IMG/VR virus record: IMGVR_UViG_3300020608_000013
Span: 148,021-212,020 of that record
From: a virus
DNA: 64,000 nt
Reading direction: 5' to 3' (one strand)
Both the position numbers and the translations under genes were made by a program. Each line of letters starts with the position of its first letter. Positions within the stretch are counted from its first letter, which is position 1. The notes under the pieces were generated by a model. The model had not been told where the DNA came from. It was given only the letters and a program-made list of their open reading frames with translations, and searched no databases. Below, piece after piece: positions 1 to 7,781 of the stretch.

Positions 1-154
1 TTGCCATAAGTAGGTCTCTTGTGTTAATTTAATCCATAGCTATTTGCTAATAGAAGTGTTTAGTAAGTCGTAGTGTCCACTACTTCCACTAAATCAATTA
101 ATGAGGATTTCGTATATTTTTATACATTGATTAAATTTAAATAAAGGTGTACTT
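1..154. other. Left-edge leader region, non-coding
   Basis: No open frame of note. It holds a short inverted repeat at 70-83 (GTAGTG/CACTAC) and an AT-rich stretch at 110-142, then AAAGGTG eight bases before the ATG at 155. It probably carries the promoter and leader of the rightward gene. The leftward TATATTATA promoter motif found elsewhere is not present. Confidence 0.4.
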
Positions 155-943
155 ATGAAAGTAAGTGATTTTACAGACGATGATTACCGTATTCTAGACG
201 TAAGGGTAGGTAACGAGTCTTTGTTTAGCGTTTACGATGCTGTTGCCGATAAAATAGGTAACTATCTATTAGGGGCGATACAAGATTTTGGCGAGTTCAT
301 CCATAAGCCACAAGCGGAGATTTATACAATACCTCATCGTGATTTTAAAAAGTTGAGAGATAAAATACTAGCATCTTCTTACCACGAGTTATCAGAATTG
401 ACTATAGATGTACCCGCAGGGTTTGAAGGGAATATCTACCAATACGGCCATTACTTAAGAACATCGCTCACAACGAACCGTAGCGCTATTGAAGAGGTTT
501 TAGGGTATACTAGACCTTATCTGGCTAAAAGCCTCAATGAGACTAATACAGGGTCAACTAGACCCATTATAAAATACTTACTCGATTACAAAGAAACGCG
601 AACCTCTCATAAAGAGACGATTGAGACCTACTTCAATCGTTCACATGAGTTAACCCGTCGTAAATTTGGCGATGTGTTCAATACTAAGCAAGAAATGGTC
701 GATTTCTTTGAGGCGTTTAAATCAACTGAAGTCGATGTTAAAGAATTGGCAAAAGTGCAAACTTCAGTGCGAGAGCTTAGTCTGTATCTGAACAAAGTGG
801 TGGAGCGCTCAACGGATATTGATCGTAAAACACTAGCCACACTAGGTCAAGCAGTCTATCAGATCGCGAAGGGGGTTGAAGAGTATAGTGTCTTAAACTA
901 CCGCGCAGGCGAGTTGTTCAATACGGTAAAAAAATTAACTTAA
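155..943 (+). CDS. Hypothetical phage protein, mostly helical, 262 aa
   Basis: Not recognised. One of only three rightward genes. The ATG follows AAAGGTG at good spacing. The product is acidic and soluble, with no signal peptide or membrane segment. The C-terminal half (about 150-262) is predicted helical and rich in charged residues; the N-terminal part is more mixed. It ends just before a 16-bp convergent hairpin shared with the leftward gene at 993. A minor virion protein or internal helical protein is possible, but nothing in the sequence proves it. Confidence 0.75.
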   Translation: MKVSDFTDDDYRILDVRVGNESLFSVYDAVADKIGNYLLGAIQDFGEFIHKPQAEIYTIPHRDFKKLRDKILASSYHELSELTIDVPAGFEGNIYQYGHYLRTSLTTNRSAIEEVLGYTRPYLAKSLNETNTGSTRPIIKYLLDYKETRTSHKETIETYFNRSHELTRRKFGDVFNTKQEMVDFFEAFKSTEVDVKELAKVQTSVRELSLYLNKVVERSTDIDRKTLATLGQAVYQIAKGVEEYSVLNYRAGELFNTVKKLT

Positions 944-948
944 CAAGT

Positions 949-987
949 AACACAACACTACCAGTTTTCTTCTGGTAGTGTTGTGTT
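949..987. terminator. Convergent bidirectional terminator hairpin
   Basis: Perfect 16-bp stem (949-964 with 972-987) and a 7-base loop, placed between the converging genes that end at 943 and 993. It is AT-bordered on both sides and so can serve both strands. Confidence 0.8.
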
Positions 988-992
988 ATTCA

Positions 993-1445
993 TTACTTTA
1001 GGTGTACCTTAGCAATATCTCGCTTGAAGATTTTTGTGAAGTTCTCTACGAAGACTAAACCCATTGCTTTCAAGAAGAAGAAACAATTTATGTCACAAGT
1101 GTTTAAGACGTTGCCTAATTTTACCATCCCTTCTAAATGTCGCCTATCATAAATAACTAAAACATCATCTTCTATAATAGAAGGCTCTATGATGTAGTTT
1201 AGTAATTTACGATTATTGTGAATGAAGGTCTCGTCTAGTGGTTTTAGATAGGGTGTGTCAATGACCTGTATGCGGCGGTATGATCGACTAAACGATTTAG
1301 TAAACATCATTGCCGCGTCTTGATCAGGTTTAGTGACAGTAGCGTCTATGAAGTTAGACGGTATTAATATTTCCTCTAATACATGTTTGTCATAGAGAAC
1401 GTCTAAACCATTGGCTATTGTGAAAATCACAACACGGTTACTCAT
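993..1445 (-). CDS. Hypothetical protein, 150 aa
   Basis: Not recognised. The ATG at 1445 lies eight bases after GGGAG. It overlaps the end of the preceding gene (1438) by eight bases, so translation is likely coupled. The predicted pattern is alternating strand and helix, with hydrophobic strands near residues 4-10 and 92-98. Last gene of the leftward unit, ending at the shared terminator at 949-987. Confidence 0.7.
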   Translation of the reverse strand: MSNRVVIFTIANGLDVLYDKHVLEEILIPSNFIDATVTKPDQDAAMMFTKSFSRSYRRIQVIDTPYLKPLDETFIHNNRKLLNYIIEPSIIEDDVLVIYDRRHLEGMVKLGNVLNTCDINCFFFLKAMGLVFVENFTKIFKRDIAKVHLK

Positions 1446-1947
1446 GATCTGCTCCCATTATAATATCAACGTATTCGCAAGACGAAGATTCTAGCCAACA
1501 ACACCGATCGGTTAGTACATCACTATAAGGTATTAAATCACCAATAGCGTCACTGAAAAATACACGGAAATAACGTTGAGTGATAAAACCTATTTTCAAG
1601 TAAAGGTTACTCACGATAGACGTATGTGGTTTTAGTATCACTACATCACCACCACTCAACTCATGGAATAATTTTACAAATCCCTTCTTGTTCCCCTTAT
1701 AAAAACCCACCTCTTCAATATCTCTTTTTTCATCACCATCACTAGCAATTAAATCGACATTTCTAAAGGGTACGTAGTTAACTTTTCTATAGTTAATTAG
1801 TGATTTTTTATCTGACGCATCTTTTAAAGTTGTCAAGTCTGTAATAAATATAACATTCTGTAAAGATGGGTCGTAAGTGGTCGCTACTATAGATAGGTCA
1901 TCATAGGGTACTATTAATAGTTTTCTCGACATAAGATTTTTCGACAT
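1438..1947 (-). CDS. Hypothetical protein, 169 aa (or 164 from an inner ATG)
   Basis: Not recognised. Two candidate starts, ATG at 1947 and ATG at 1932, both lie inside the 3' end of the upstream papain-like gene and neither has a clear Shine-Dalgarno site. The two starts sit in a small direct duplication (TATGTCGA-AAA and TATGTCGAGAAA). The inner start gives an N-terminus MSRKLLIVPYDD that looks like a first beta strand and may be the real one. Expression probably depends on coupling to the upstream gene. Confidence 0.65.
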   Translation of the reverse strand: MSKNLMSRKLLIVPYDDLSIVATTYDPSLQNVIFITDLTTLKDASDKKSLINYRKVNYVPFRNVDLIASDGDEKRDIEEVGFYKGNKKGFVKLFHELSGGDVVILKPHTSIVSNLYLKIGFITQRYFRVFFSDAIGDLIPYSDVLTDRCCWLESSSCEYVDIIMGADHE

Positions 1948-2416
1948 ATTTACTATTTATACCGTTATACGATTTCAATACTAAATAAAGTAGACCAGGA
2001 CTATAACGCCAAGGTTCGTCAAGTCGTAGTAGACTACCCACCCACTCTGAACAAAAATATTGGTTTTCGTTATGGGTACGTACCTTCAATAACTGACCTA
2101 CCAGAACACCTAGTAGATCGTAGTTAGCGTTTTTCGTACTCTTGTAGTAAGCCTCAACATCCTCTTGGTCTACCCAATCAATCGGTACAAAGTCCCAGTT
2201 TTCGGGTTTAATACAAAGTTCTCGTTTAACAACACCACCGTCTCTAAATGAAGAGGTGTATGCTAAAACCTTTGTACCTGCATCAAAATCATTAGGGTTA
2301 AAATCATTATCACAAACTACGAACTCTACATGTGAGTAGATACTAAATGTTCGTAGGCGAATGGATTTATCGGTAATATTACCCTTACCTTTATAAAACA
2401 TTGCGTAGTATTTCAT
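1901..2416 (-). CDS. Probable permuted-papain (YiiX/NlpC-P60-like) cysteine hydrolase
   Basis: 171 aa. Seen in the sequence: the YSHVEF segment at about 27-32, with His29 as candidate catalytic histidine, and the FCSEW segment at about 121-125, with Cys122 as candidate nucleophile; between them is a YDLLG helix start at about 99. The order His then Cys, with the SHVEFV and FCSEW contexts, is typical of circularly permuted papain-fold proteins (YiiX/YebB-like), which act as peptidases, amidases or acyl hydrolases. The substrate is unknown. No signal peptide, so it acts in the cytoplasm or in the virion. The 3' end overlaps the next gene by up to 47 bases. Confidence 0.6.
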   Translation of the reverse strand: MKYYAMFYKGKGNITDKSIRLRTFSIYSHVEFVVCDNDFNPNDFDAGTKVLAYTSSFRDGGVVKRELCIKPENWDFVPIDWVDQEDVEAYYKSTKNANYDLLGVLVGQLLKVRTHNENQYFCSEWVGSLLRLDEPWRYSPGLLYLVLKSYNGINSKYVEKSYVEKTINSTL

Positions 2417-2481
2417 TTGTTACTCCTAACGGTTGACTACTATCAATGAATTATGAGTAGGGTAAACGCTATCGTGTTCGT

Positions 2482-2901
2482 TTAGTACCAACCTCGACCA
2501 CGACCAATATGGTCACTTGAGACCCCGTATACCATACTCCTTTCGTTAGTTAACTTGTAAGTATTACTCAACGCATGGTGTTCACAAAAAAGCCAATCTA
2601 AATGTACCTTGTATTGGTTCGCTAAACCCTTACACATTTTTCTGTTCTTTTCATTAAGCGTTATTAAATAACGCACGATTTCCTCAATCGACTCGTTTAT
2701 AAACGAATTGGCTATCGCGCTAGTTTGAGTACGATGTAGCGCATTCATGTGGATTATCGCATTGAATATTTTTTCATCATTAGCCATTGCAACAATCGTT
2801 GGGTAATCCGTTCTACCAAAACGTTTATCCAGAACGGGCGTGCTTTGTATCGTCTTAACCAGGGTTGTTAAGCGGTCTTTTATAGGAAGGTATTCAAACA
2901 T
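2482..2901 (-). CDS. Hypothetical helical protein, 139 aa
   Basis: Not recognised. The start follows AGAG. Predicted all-alpha through residue 115, then a glycine/arginine-rich C-terminus (HIGRGRGWY). No signal peptide. Sits between a terminator (2932-2963) and the papain-like gene. Confidence 0.65.
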   Translation of the reverse strand: MFEYLPIKDRLTTLVKTIQSTPVLDKRFGRTDYPTIVAMANDEKIFNAIIHMNALHRTQTSAIANSFINESIEEIVRYLITLNEKNRKMCKGLANQYKVHLDWLFCEHHALSNTYKLTNERSMVYGVSSDHIGRGRGWY

Positions 2902-2931
2902 AACTAATCTCTATTTATGACGGTGAAAAAA

Positions 2932-2963
2932 AAAATAGGTTAGCCCGAAGACTAACCTATTTT
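2932..2963 (-). terminator. Rho-independent terminator
   Basis: 12-bp stem (2932-2943 with 2952-2963), directly continued on the leftward strand by a run of T (AAAAAA on the + strand at 2927-2935). It ends the three-gene unit whose last gene stops at 2967. Confidence 0.8.
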
Positions 2964-2966
2964 GAA

Positions 2967-3155
2967 CTACTTATAAACTAGTTCCCATGTGTAAGACACC
3001 CAGTTATTCTCAAGGTTATCCAACCATTTTCCCTTCAACGCATGATAATGTTCGTTGCTAGGAATAGGGTGGTCATCTACGTGATTTTTTAACTTTGAGT
3101 AATCTAAGTGTTTTGATACTGGTGTGTCTATCGGTCTCTTTGGGGTTTCTACCAT
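2967..3155 (-). CDS. Small hypothetical protein, 62 aa
   Basis: Not recognised. Tryptophan- and histidine-rich small soluble protein. The ATG at 3155 overlaps the stop of the upstream small gene (3149-3151) by seven bases, with GGAGG at good distance, so the two are coupled. It ends three bases before the terminator stem. Confidence 0.65.
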   Translation of the reverse strand: MVETPKRPIDTPVSKHLDYSKLKNHVDDHPIPSNEHYHALKGKWLDNLENNWVSYTWELVYK

Positions 3156-3283
3156 AAACTCTCCTCCACCTCTTCTAAGATTGCATCGGCCTCCTCTACA
3201 AGGTCGGAATAGTCATCAAATGGAATTTCGGGTAAAGTTTGCCCTTGATCTTGGTCTTGTGTTTCATTGGGGTCGTTACACAT
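3149..3283 (-). CDS. Small acidic protein, 44 aa
   Basis: A short frame from ATG 3283 preceded by AAGAGGAA at good spacing and ending in TAG at 3149. The product is strongly acidic (many Asp/Glu, Gln-rich start MCNDPNETQD, Glu-rich end). Function unknown. It lies in a tight chain of small leftward genes, which supports it being real. Confidence 0.6.
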   Translation of the reverse strand: MCNDPNETQDQDQGQTLPEIPFDDYSDLVEEADAILEEVEESLW

Positions 3284-3346
3284 AATATGTTCCTCTTGCG
3301 GTATAGTAAATAGAAACTTCAGTAGCCCGCAAATTACTACTGAAAC

Positions 3347-3508
3347 TCAATACTTTGTTTCGCCGACTTTATTCACTTTAAGACGTTTTCGATGTTTGGA
3401 GGTTGCCTCAACCATTATCTCATCGACCCGTTGTAGAAACTTTTCTTGTTTACGCTTGTCCTCTTCAGGCGAAATCTTAACGTAAGAGGGTACATAGATT
3501 TGATACAT
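3347..3508 (-). CDS. Small basic protein, 53 aa
   Basis: ATG at 3508 (MYQIYVPSYV), TGA at 3347. Lysine/arginine-rich from residue 18 on and predicted helical. Function unknown. It fills the gap between the gene ending at 3520 and the acidic small gene at 3283. No strong Shine-Dalgarno site, so moderate confidence. Confidence 0.55.
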   Translation of the reverse strand: MYQIYVPSYVKISPEEDKRKQEKFLQRVDEIMVEATSKHRKRLKVNKVGETKY

Positions 3509-3519
3509 ATTAAGATACC

Positions 3520-3897
3520 TTATTTAATTTTGATTAGTTTTTTCTTCAGTGGCTTTTTGAAGCCTAATAGTACTGCTAAGGTGAAGCTAAACCAATTAGT
3601 CTTTACAAACTTTTTAAGTGTTTGTAAATCCCCTATTTCATATAAGGTGAGACTATCATCTCTAAGGGTAATAGAGGGGTAGCGAGTACCCTCTAATTTG
3701 AGAAGGTTTATTAGCGTGTATAAGGTGCAATTTGTCAGGTTAGTTGTTCTTGACGCAGACCTTGGTAGCTTATAATCACCTTCGATAAATGAGTCTTGCT
3801 CAACGCCGTTGGTTTTGGTCTCATAACCAATTATTTTAACCATGTCGTTGTTATAGATGCCGAACGCATAGGTTCGGTTTTTTGTCGTTGTGTTCAT
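3520..3897 (-). CDS. Hypothetical protein, 125 aa
   Basis: Not recognised. The longest open frame begins at 3969 inside the upstream gene, but CAGAGGA followed at proper spacing by ATG 3897 (MNTTTKNRTYAFG) marks the likely start, five bases after the upstream stop. Mixed alpha/beta with a very basic C-terminus (KKPLKKKLIKIK). Possibly nucleic-acid binding, but only by charge. Confidence 0.65.
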   Translation of the reverse strand: MNTTTKNRTYAFGIYNNDMVKIIGYETKTNGVEQDSFIEGDYKLPRSASRTTNLTNCTLYTLINLLKLEGTRYPSITLRDDSLTLYEIGDLQTLKKFVKTNWFSFTLAVLLGFKKPLKKKLIKIK

Positions 3898-3901
3898 TTT
3901 A

Positions 3902-4753
3902 TCATTCCTCTGTATTAGTTGCGGTAAAACAACCTTCAAGTACGTCACACGTTCGGCGTGTGAATTCATTCACTAACTTTGCATTTAGGGAACGTTTGTC
4001 AGTCTCCTGAAAGTTATAGTGTTTGACAAAGGCCTCATTAAACACCCCGTTTGTAGAAATGAGGTGTTTAGATAACCCAATACTATCTAGGTGTCTTAAA
4101 TTCACTTGGTTCTTCAGGAAATCTTGAGCGACAACCTCCCTATCTAGTTTTGACCACTTCCTTGTTTGTGATACTAGACCTTCTTTAAGCGTTTCGAGAA
4201 TTTCATTTCTCTGAAACTCAACCATCTCATATATATCGTTCAGGAAATTAGAGGTATTGTACATATCGTTGCTATCGTACTCACCATAGGGCATACCTTT
4301 GGTGTCGTACACATAAGACTTACCTTCATGAGAGAAGGTGTTCTTAATGATAAGCATGTAACGACTACCATTAAGTTTAAACACAGGGTGTCTGAACCAC
4401 ACATCGTCTCGCAAGTAGAGGCTTAGCGTGGCGCTATGCTCGCCTAATAACTTCTCTCGGATAGAGGTAGTGTCATCACCGTCATTCATGTCGAGGAGAA
4501 CAGGTAATAACGTATCGTCGTGCGGGTCTGTCGTCTCTAATTGACCCGAAAACGCTATTTCGTCAACCATGTTAGGCACAGCGTCTGCGAACGCTAACGT
4601 TGTGCGTAATTCCTTGTTATTGACATAGACAAAATTGTTTACGTCACTGCGCTTCTTAATACGATCTAAGAGGGCAGGTAGTAATCCTTTACCATACCCA
4701 TACCACTTTACAGGGTCTTTGTTAGTTACGTATATCAGGGGTGATGTGTACAC
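3902..4753 (-). CDS. Hypothetical protein, 283 aa, GTG start
   Basis: Not recognised. GTG at 4753 is chosen because GGGAGG lies six bases upstream, overlapping the end of the small membrane protein gene. The N-terminal half is alpha/beta; about residues 165-270 look helical and charged. Middle gene of a short unit driven by the promoter motif at 4920. Confidence 0.7.
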   Translation of the reverse strand: MYTSPLIYVTNKDPVKWYGYGKGLLPALLDRIKKRSDVNNFVYVNNKELRTTLAFADAVPNMVDEIAFSGQLETTDPHDDTLLPVLLDMNDGDDTTSIREKLLGEHSATLSLYLRDDVWFRHPVFKLNGSRYMLIIKNTFSHEGKSYVYDTKGMPYGEYDSNDMYNTSNFLNDIYEMVEFQRNEILETLKEGLVSQTRKWSKLDREVVAQDFLKNQVNLRHLDSIGLSKHLISTNGVFNEAFVKHYNFQETDKRSLNAKLVNEFTRRTCDVLEGCFTATNTEE

Positions 4754-4754
4754 G

Positions 4755-4874
4755 TTAACCTCCCAACATCGCGATTAAATTCGGGGCGATTGAATAGACC
4801 GCCATTATTAGAAACAAGGTAAGAGGTGTACCCCATAATAGAGCGAGTAGTGTGTTAGTTAGTATGTTATTCAT
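4755..4874 (-). CDS. Small single-span membrane protein, 39 aa
   Basis: ATG 4874 after GGAG, TAA at 4755, only two bases before the next start. Residues about 8-37 form one continuous hydrophobic stretch (ALLWGTPLTLFLIMAVYSIA) with no charged residue, so one transmembrane helix is clear. Function unknown. First gene after the promoter motif at 4920-4928. Confidence 0.65.
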   Translation of the reverse strand: MNNILTNTLLALLWGTPLTLFLIMAVYSIAPNLIAMLGG

Positions 4875-4919
4875 AATTTTCTCCAGTTGTTTGAGGGTTT
4901 AAGTCATTTAACTCATTAC

Positions 4920-4928
4920 TATAATATA
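4920..4928 (-). promoter_or_regulatory. Phage promoter motif TATATTATA, copy 1
   Basis: Leftward core TATATTATA in context CCGTATATTATAGTAATG, 46 bases before the ATG at 4874. One of thirteen copies in this window. An opposed copy of the same nine bases is at 4943-4951 on the + strand, probably by chance. Confidence 0.65.
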
Positions 4929-4989
4929 CGGTTGTTACATTTTATATTATAGTCAAAATAATACTAGATCGGTGTAAAAAAATACAAAC

Positions 4990-5031
4990 AATAGTTCTGT
5001 ATACGGGTCAATACCCGTATACAGAACTATT
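4990..5031 (-). terminator. Strong rho-independent terminator
   Basis: Perfect 19-bp stem with a 4-base loop (CAAT), followed on the leftward strand by TGTTTGTATTTTTTT. It closes the tail-gene unit ending at 5111. Confidence 0.85.
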
Positions 5032-5110
5032 TACTTTACAAGATTTGGCTAGATTACTATCAGTATAGATTAAGTTTCAGATAATAGAGTTTAGCCTACT
5101 AAAAATTTAC

Positions 5111-5884
5111 CTAGAATTTACTTACAAGTTGTAAAAATTGCTTATTGTTTAACGTATCTCCTTTATCAGTTTCAAGGGCATCGTCAGCATTTTGTATTTT
5201 CTGCAACCAGTCGTCGTCAAACTTAATTGACTTGTAACGCACTGTACCGCGTCGCTTTATGCCAATCCATGCCGCTGAATATAATTTTAAAAGTTTAGCA
5301 TTTTTATCCAGCACTTTACTAGACCAAATATCAGGTGTCTCGTCGCCCTTTAAACGAAGTTCGATGATAAACCGCTCATCTTCGCCCAACCCACCAATGC
5401 CCAACGACCGTATTTTTAACGCATCGTTTAGTTGAGACTCGTATGTGTCGATCTCTTTCTGGTTAGCGCGTTTTGTGAGTCGCGATAACGCTAAATCAAA
5501 ATCTTGCTCAAGCTTATCTAAACGCGCCAAAACAATACGTTCAAATGCTTCCTCAGATGCTTTCACTACACCGTTTTCTAAATAAAAACCTTTGCCCAAA
5601 TACTCGAATAAAGGGTAATTAACTAGTATCGCATTACTTGAATAACCTTTAGTGACAAATTCACCGTTCTTAGAATCAAAAACAGCATAATCAGCTTTTG
5701 TTTTTGCTGCTAACGTGTAGGTTAGGCTTTTAATATCAAGCGTGCCGTTTTCAACCGTTAAATATTGGTTTTTGGTTATTTTAGGTGAAATAACTGTTAG
5801 TGCTGGTTGTTCGGATGGGTCGATACCTGTTTTGATTAAATTAGCGTATGTTTTTACTTTATTGTCATGTAAATATAAATGCAT
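5111..5884 (-). CDS. Probable tail-fibre assembly / fibre-associated protein
   Basis: 257 aa, last gene of the fibre unit. The ATG at 5884 lies three bases after the fibre stop, with GGAG nine bases upstream. Residues 28-75 contain short strands with the turn-rich text seen in fibre-assembly proteins (VISPKITKNQYLTVENGTLD); residues 110-160 are helical and charged. Position directly after a fibre gene is the usual place for a fibre chaperone. Family assignment is an inference. A minor fibre component is the alternative. Confidence 0.5.
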   Translation of the reverse strand: MHLYLHDNKVKTYANLIKTGIDPSEQPALTVISPKITKNQYLTVENGTLDIKSLTYTLAAKTKADYAVFDSKNGEFVTKGYSSNAILVNYPLFEYLGKGFYLENGVVKASEEAFERIVLARLDKLEQDFDLALSRLTKRANQKEIDTYESQLNDALKIRSLGIGGLGEDERFIIELRLKGDETPDIWSSKVLDKNAKLLKLYSAAWIGIKRRGTVRYKSIKFDDDWLQKIQNADDALETDKGDTLNNKQFLQLVSKF

Positions 5885-5887
5885 TTC

Positions 5888-7408
5888 TTACCACTCCATT
5901 GTTAAGCTACCACCATTACTGGCGAGGTCAACAAAAACTATATGGTTAGTACCATCGGTTTTTGGTGTTAGGCTTAATACAACTTCTTCAGTTGTAGGTA
6001 GTGTGGCTACACCATAAGCCGCACCTTGAAATGTATGGGATACTGCGCCCGATACTATTGTCGGTTGACCAGGCTGCGGATTTATACCAGGTACTATAAT
6101 TTGAGCAGGATTTTCAACCCCGTATACCATCGTGTATTGACCGAATCCCCAGCTTACACCAACCAAACTTCCTGCGCCGACAGAACCTGTGCGTGTTTGT
6201 ACTCCCGCATGTGTGGTCGCTGTTATTGAGTAATTTATAGTATTCCCACTAATTGATGTTACAGATGCAGAACCTGATAAGTTACCCCCATCGCCAGGTT
6301 TATTAATAGTTAAACTATAAGTGGGTTCGCCATATACGGGTGCCACGCTAGCGACGCCGCCGCCTCCGCGACCGCGCAAAATAATGCTATCGACCAAACC
6401 ATTAATTGCATAATCGGCGCTAGTAAATGCAGTTACACTACCGCTCGGATTACCACCCATCGTTGTATTATATGTTTCAATTAGCGACTCTAAGCTACTT
6501 TCTACTGCATAGATACTAATTTCAACATTTTCACCCTCAACATGATCGCCAACATCAAAAACCAAATCATCATTATTCGGATTTTGCATCACGCTAATAC
6601 CATGATTACTACCATCAAACTTAACGTCTATAGTCGAGTTAGTGGGCTTGTTATTCACAGTCAATGTGAATGTGCTTCCGATGTATAAATTCGCAGGTAC
6701 ATCACCAGTGATTGTTGTATTACTAACGTCAGGCGGCGATGCTTCAATTATCGTAGTCGAGGCATAAACGCGTGCGAAAACATTACCCACCGCGTCTTCT
6801 AAAACAGCGTACACCTGAAAATTTTCGCCGCTAGTTAGCCCGTTGGGCAGCGTGAAAGTTAAATTTCCTGTAATACCTCGCGAAACAGTTATTGAAAATT
6901 CGCCAATTTCATCACCGTTAGCACGATATAGTTTAGCTTTGGAAATTAGTATACCGGTTAACACTGTAGAATTGGTAGTAATAGTAACTTCAATCACCTG
7001 CCCAGATAAAGCGTTTGGCGGCATTGATATTACTGTGTTTGTTTTAATAGCACTTCCAGATGGAAAATCATAAGTATCTGCCCAATTAGCGATAGCAGTA
7101 TTGAAGGAAGTAGTAAACTCGCTTTCAGTCATGCCACCTGTTGGGAAGTCGTACGTGCTCGCCCAGTTTGTAATAGCGGTGTTGAACGAAGACATGAACT
7201 CCGTTTCCGTCATACCGCCAGATGGGAAATCATAGTTGTTCGCCCAATCCGCAATCGAATTTGTAAAATAAGTAACAATTTGTGATTGGGTTAACAATAC
7301 ACCGTTGTTACCGTTGTCGTCGGTAACAAGTACTTGACCTTGAGCGGTATCTACTGTTAAGTCAATGTTTTCTTCAGGGTTTTCCTGTAGGTAGGAATAA
7401 ATTCCCAT
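5888..7408 (-). CDS. Tail fibre / adhesin with N-terminal repeats and Ig-like middle
   Basis: 506 aa. Residues 1-40 are an N-terminal beta segment. Residues about 41-117 carry three copies of a 26-residue repeat (core NWASTYDFPSGGMTE). Residues about 120-320 are Ser/Thr/Asn-rich beta with bacterial-Ig-like character, and a Gly-rich linker (RGRGGGG) lies near 340. Residues 350-506 are a Gly/Ser/Thr-rich beta tip. This modular plan fits a receptor-binding fibre or tip. The ATG follows GGGGAG. Together with its neighbours it forms the virion adhesion module. Confidence 0.7.
   Translation of the reverse strand: MGIYSYLQENPEENIDLTVDTAQGQVLVTDDNGNNGVLLTQSQIVTYFTNSIADWANNYDFPSGGMTETEFMSSFNTAITNWASTYDFPTGGMTESEFTTSFNTAIANWADTYDFPSGSAIKTNTVISMPPNALSGQVIEVTITTNSTVLTGILISKAKLYRANGDEIGEFSITVSRGITGNLTFTLPNGLTSGENFQVYAVLEDAVGNVFARVYASTTIIEASPPDVSNTTITGDVPANLYIGSTFTLTVNNKPTNSTIDVKFDGSNHGISVMQNPNNDDLVFDVGDHVEGENVEISIYAVESSLESLIETYNTTMGGNPSGSVTAFTSADYAINGLVDSIILRGRGGGGVASVAPVYGEPTYSLTINKPGDGGNLSGSASVTSISGNTINYSITATTHAGVQTRTGSVGAGSLVGVSWGFGQYTMVYGVENPAQIIVPGINPQPGQPTIVSGAVSHTFQGAAYGVATLPTTEEVVLSLTPKTDGTNHIVFVDLASNGGSLTMEW
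7058..7288 (-). repeat. Three tandem 26-codon repeats in the fibre gene
   Basis: Three consecutive units ending in DWANNYDFPSGG, NWASTYDFPTGG and NWADTYDFPSG, joined by MTETEFMSSFNTAI-type segments. The DNA copies have drifted at third positions, so the repeat is old or selected at protein level. Confidence 0.75.
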
Positions 7409-7436
7409 ATAAATACTCCCCTATAATTGAAGATTG

Positions 7437-7769
7437 TTAAGCGGCAGATTTAGAGAAACCACGCGCATTTACTTCAATGTGATCGGTATCTCCACTGATT
7501 GTGATATAACTACCTGGTTTCAAGACCCAGCAAGTACGTTCTTCGACCTGTTTAGGCTCAAATTCAAAATTATTGAAAATGTGGGTAGTAGCGCCATCGC
7601 TATTAAGCAACTTAACGGTTACTTTACCTGTATTTGTCTCGCTAAGATTAGTCACATATAAATGAACAGATGCTGAAACTTCTGTACTTGGTAGGGCTGG
7701 GAATAAAGTAACAGCGGTGTTATTACCTACTGTAGTTTTAACTTCATTAATAGGTGTTGTGTTCACCAT
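7437..7769 (-). CDS. Small beta-rich probable virion protein, 110 aa
   Basis: Starts after AGAGGA at good spacing. The predicted fold is all beta (VSASVHLYVTNLSETNTGKV, then HIFNNFEFEPKQ and GSYITISGDTDHIEVNARG), like the jelly-roll or capping modules found in fibre loci. It lies between two fibre genes. No enzyme motif is visible. Confidence 0.55.
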   Translation of the reverse strand: MVNTTPINEVKTTVGNNTAVTLFPALPSTEVSASVHLYVTNLSETNTGKVTVKLLNSDGATTHIFNNFEFEPKQVEERTCWVLKPGSYITISGDTDHIEVNARGFSKSAA

Positions 7770-7781
7770 TTGGGTAGTCCT

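Noticed and set aside
3446-3682. Rightward open frame opposite small leftward genes
   Set aside because: Antisense to a chain of leftward genes with ribosome sites and overlapping starts; no promoter or ribosome site of its own.
4943-4951. TATATTATA on the + strand
   Set aside because: It faces a strong terminator and then antisense DNA; no rightward gene follows. Taken as chance in AT-rich sequence.
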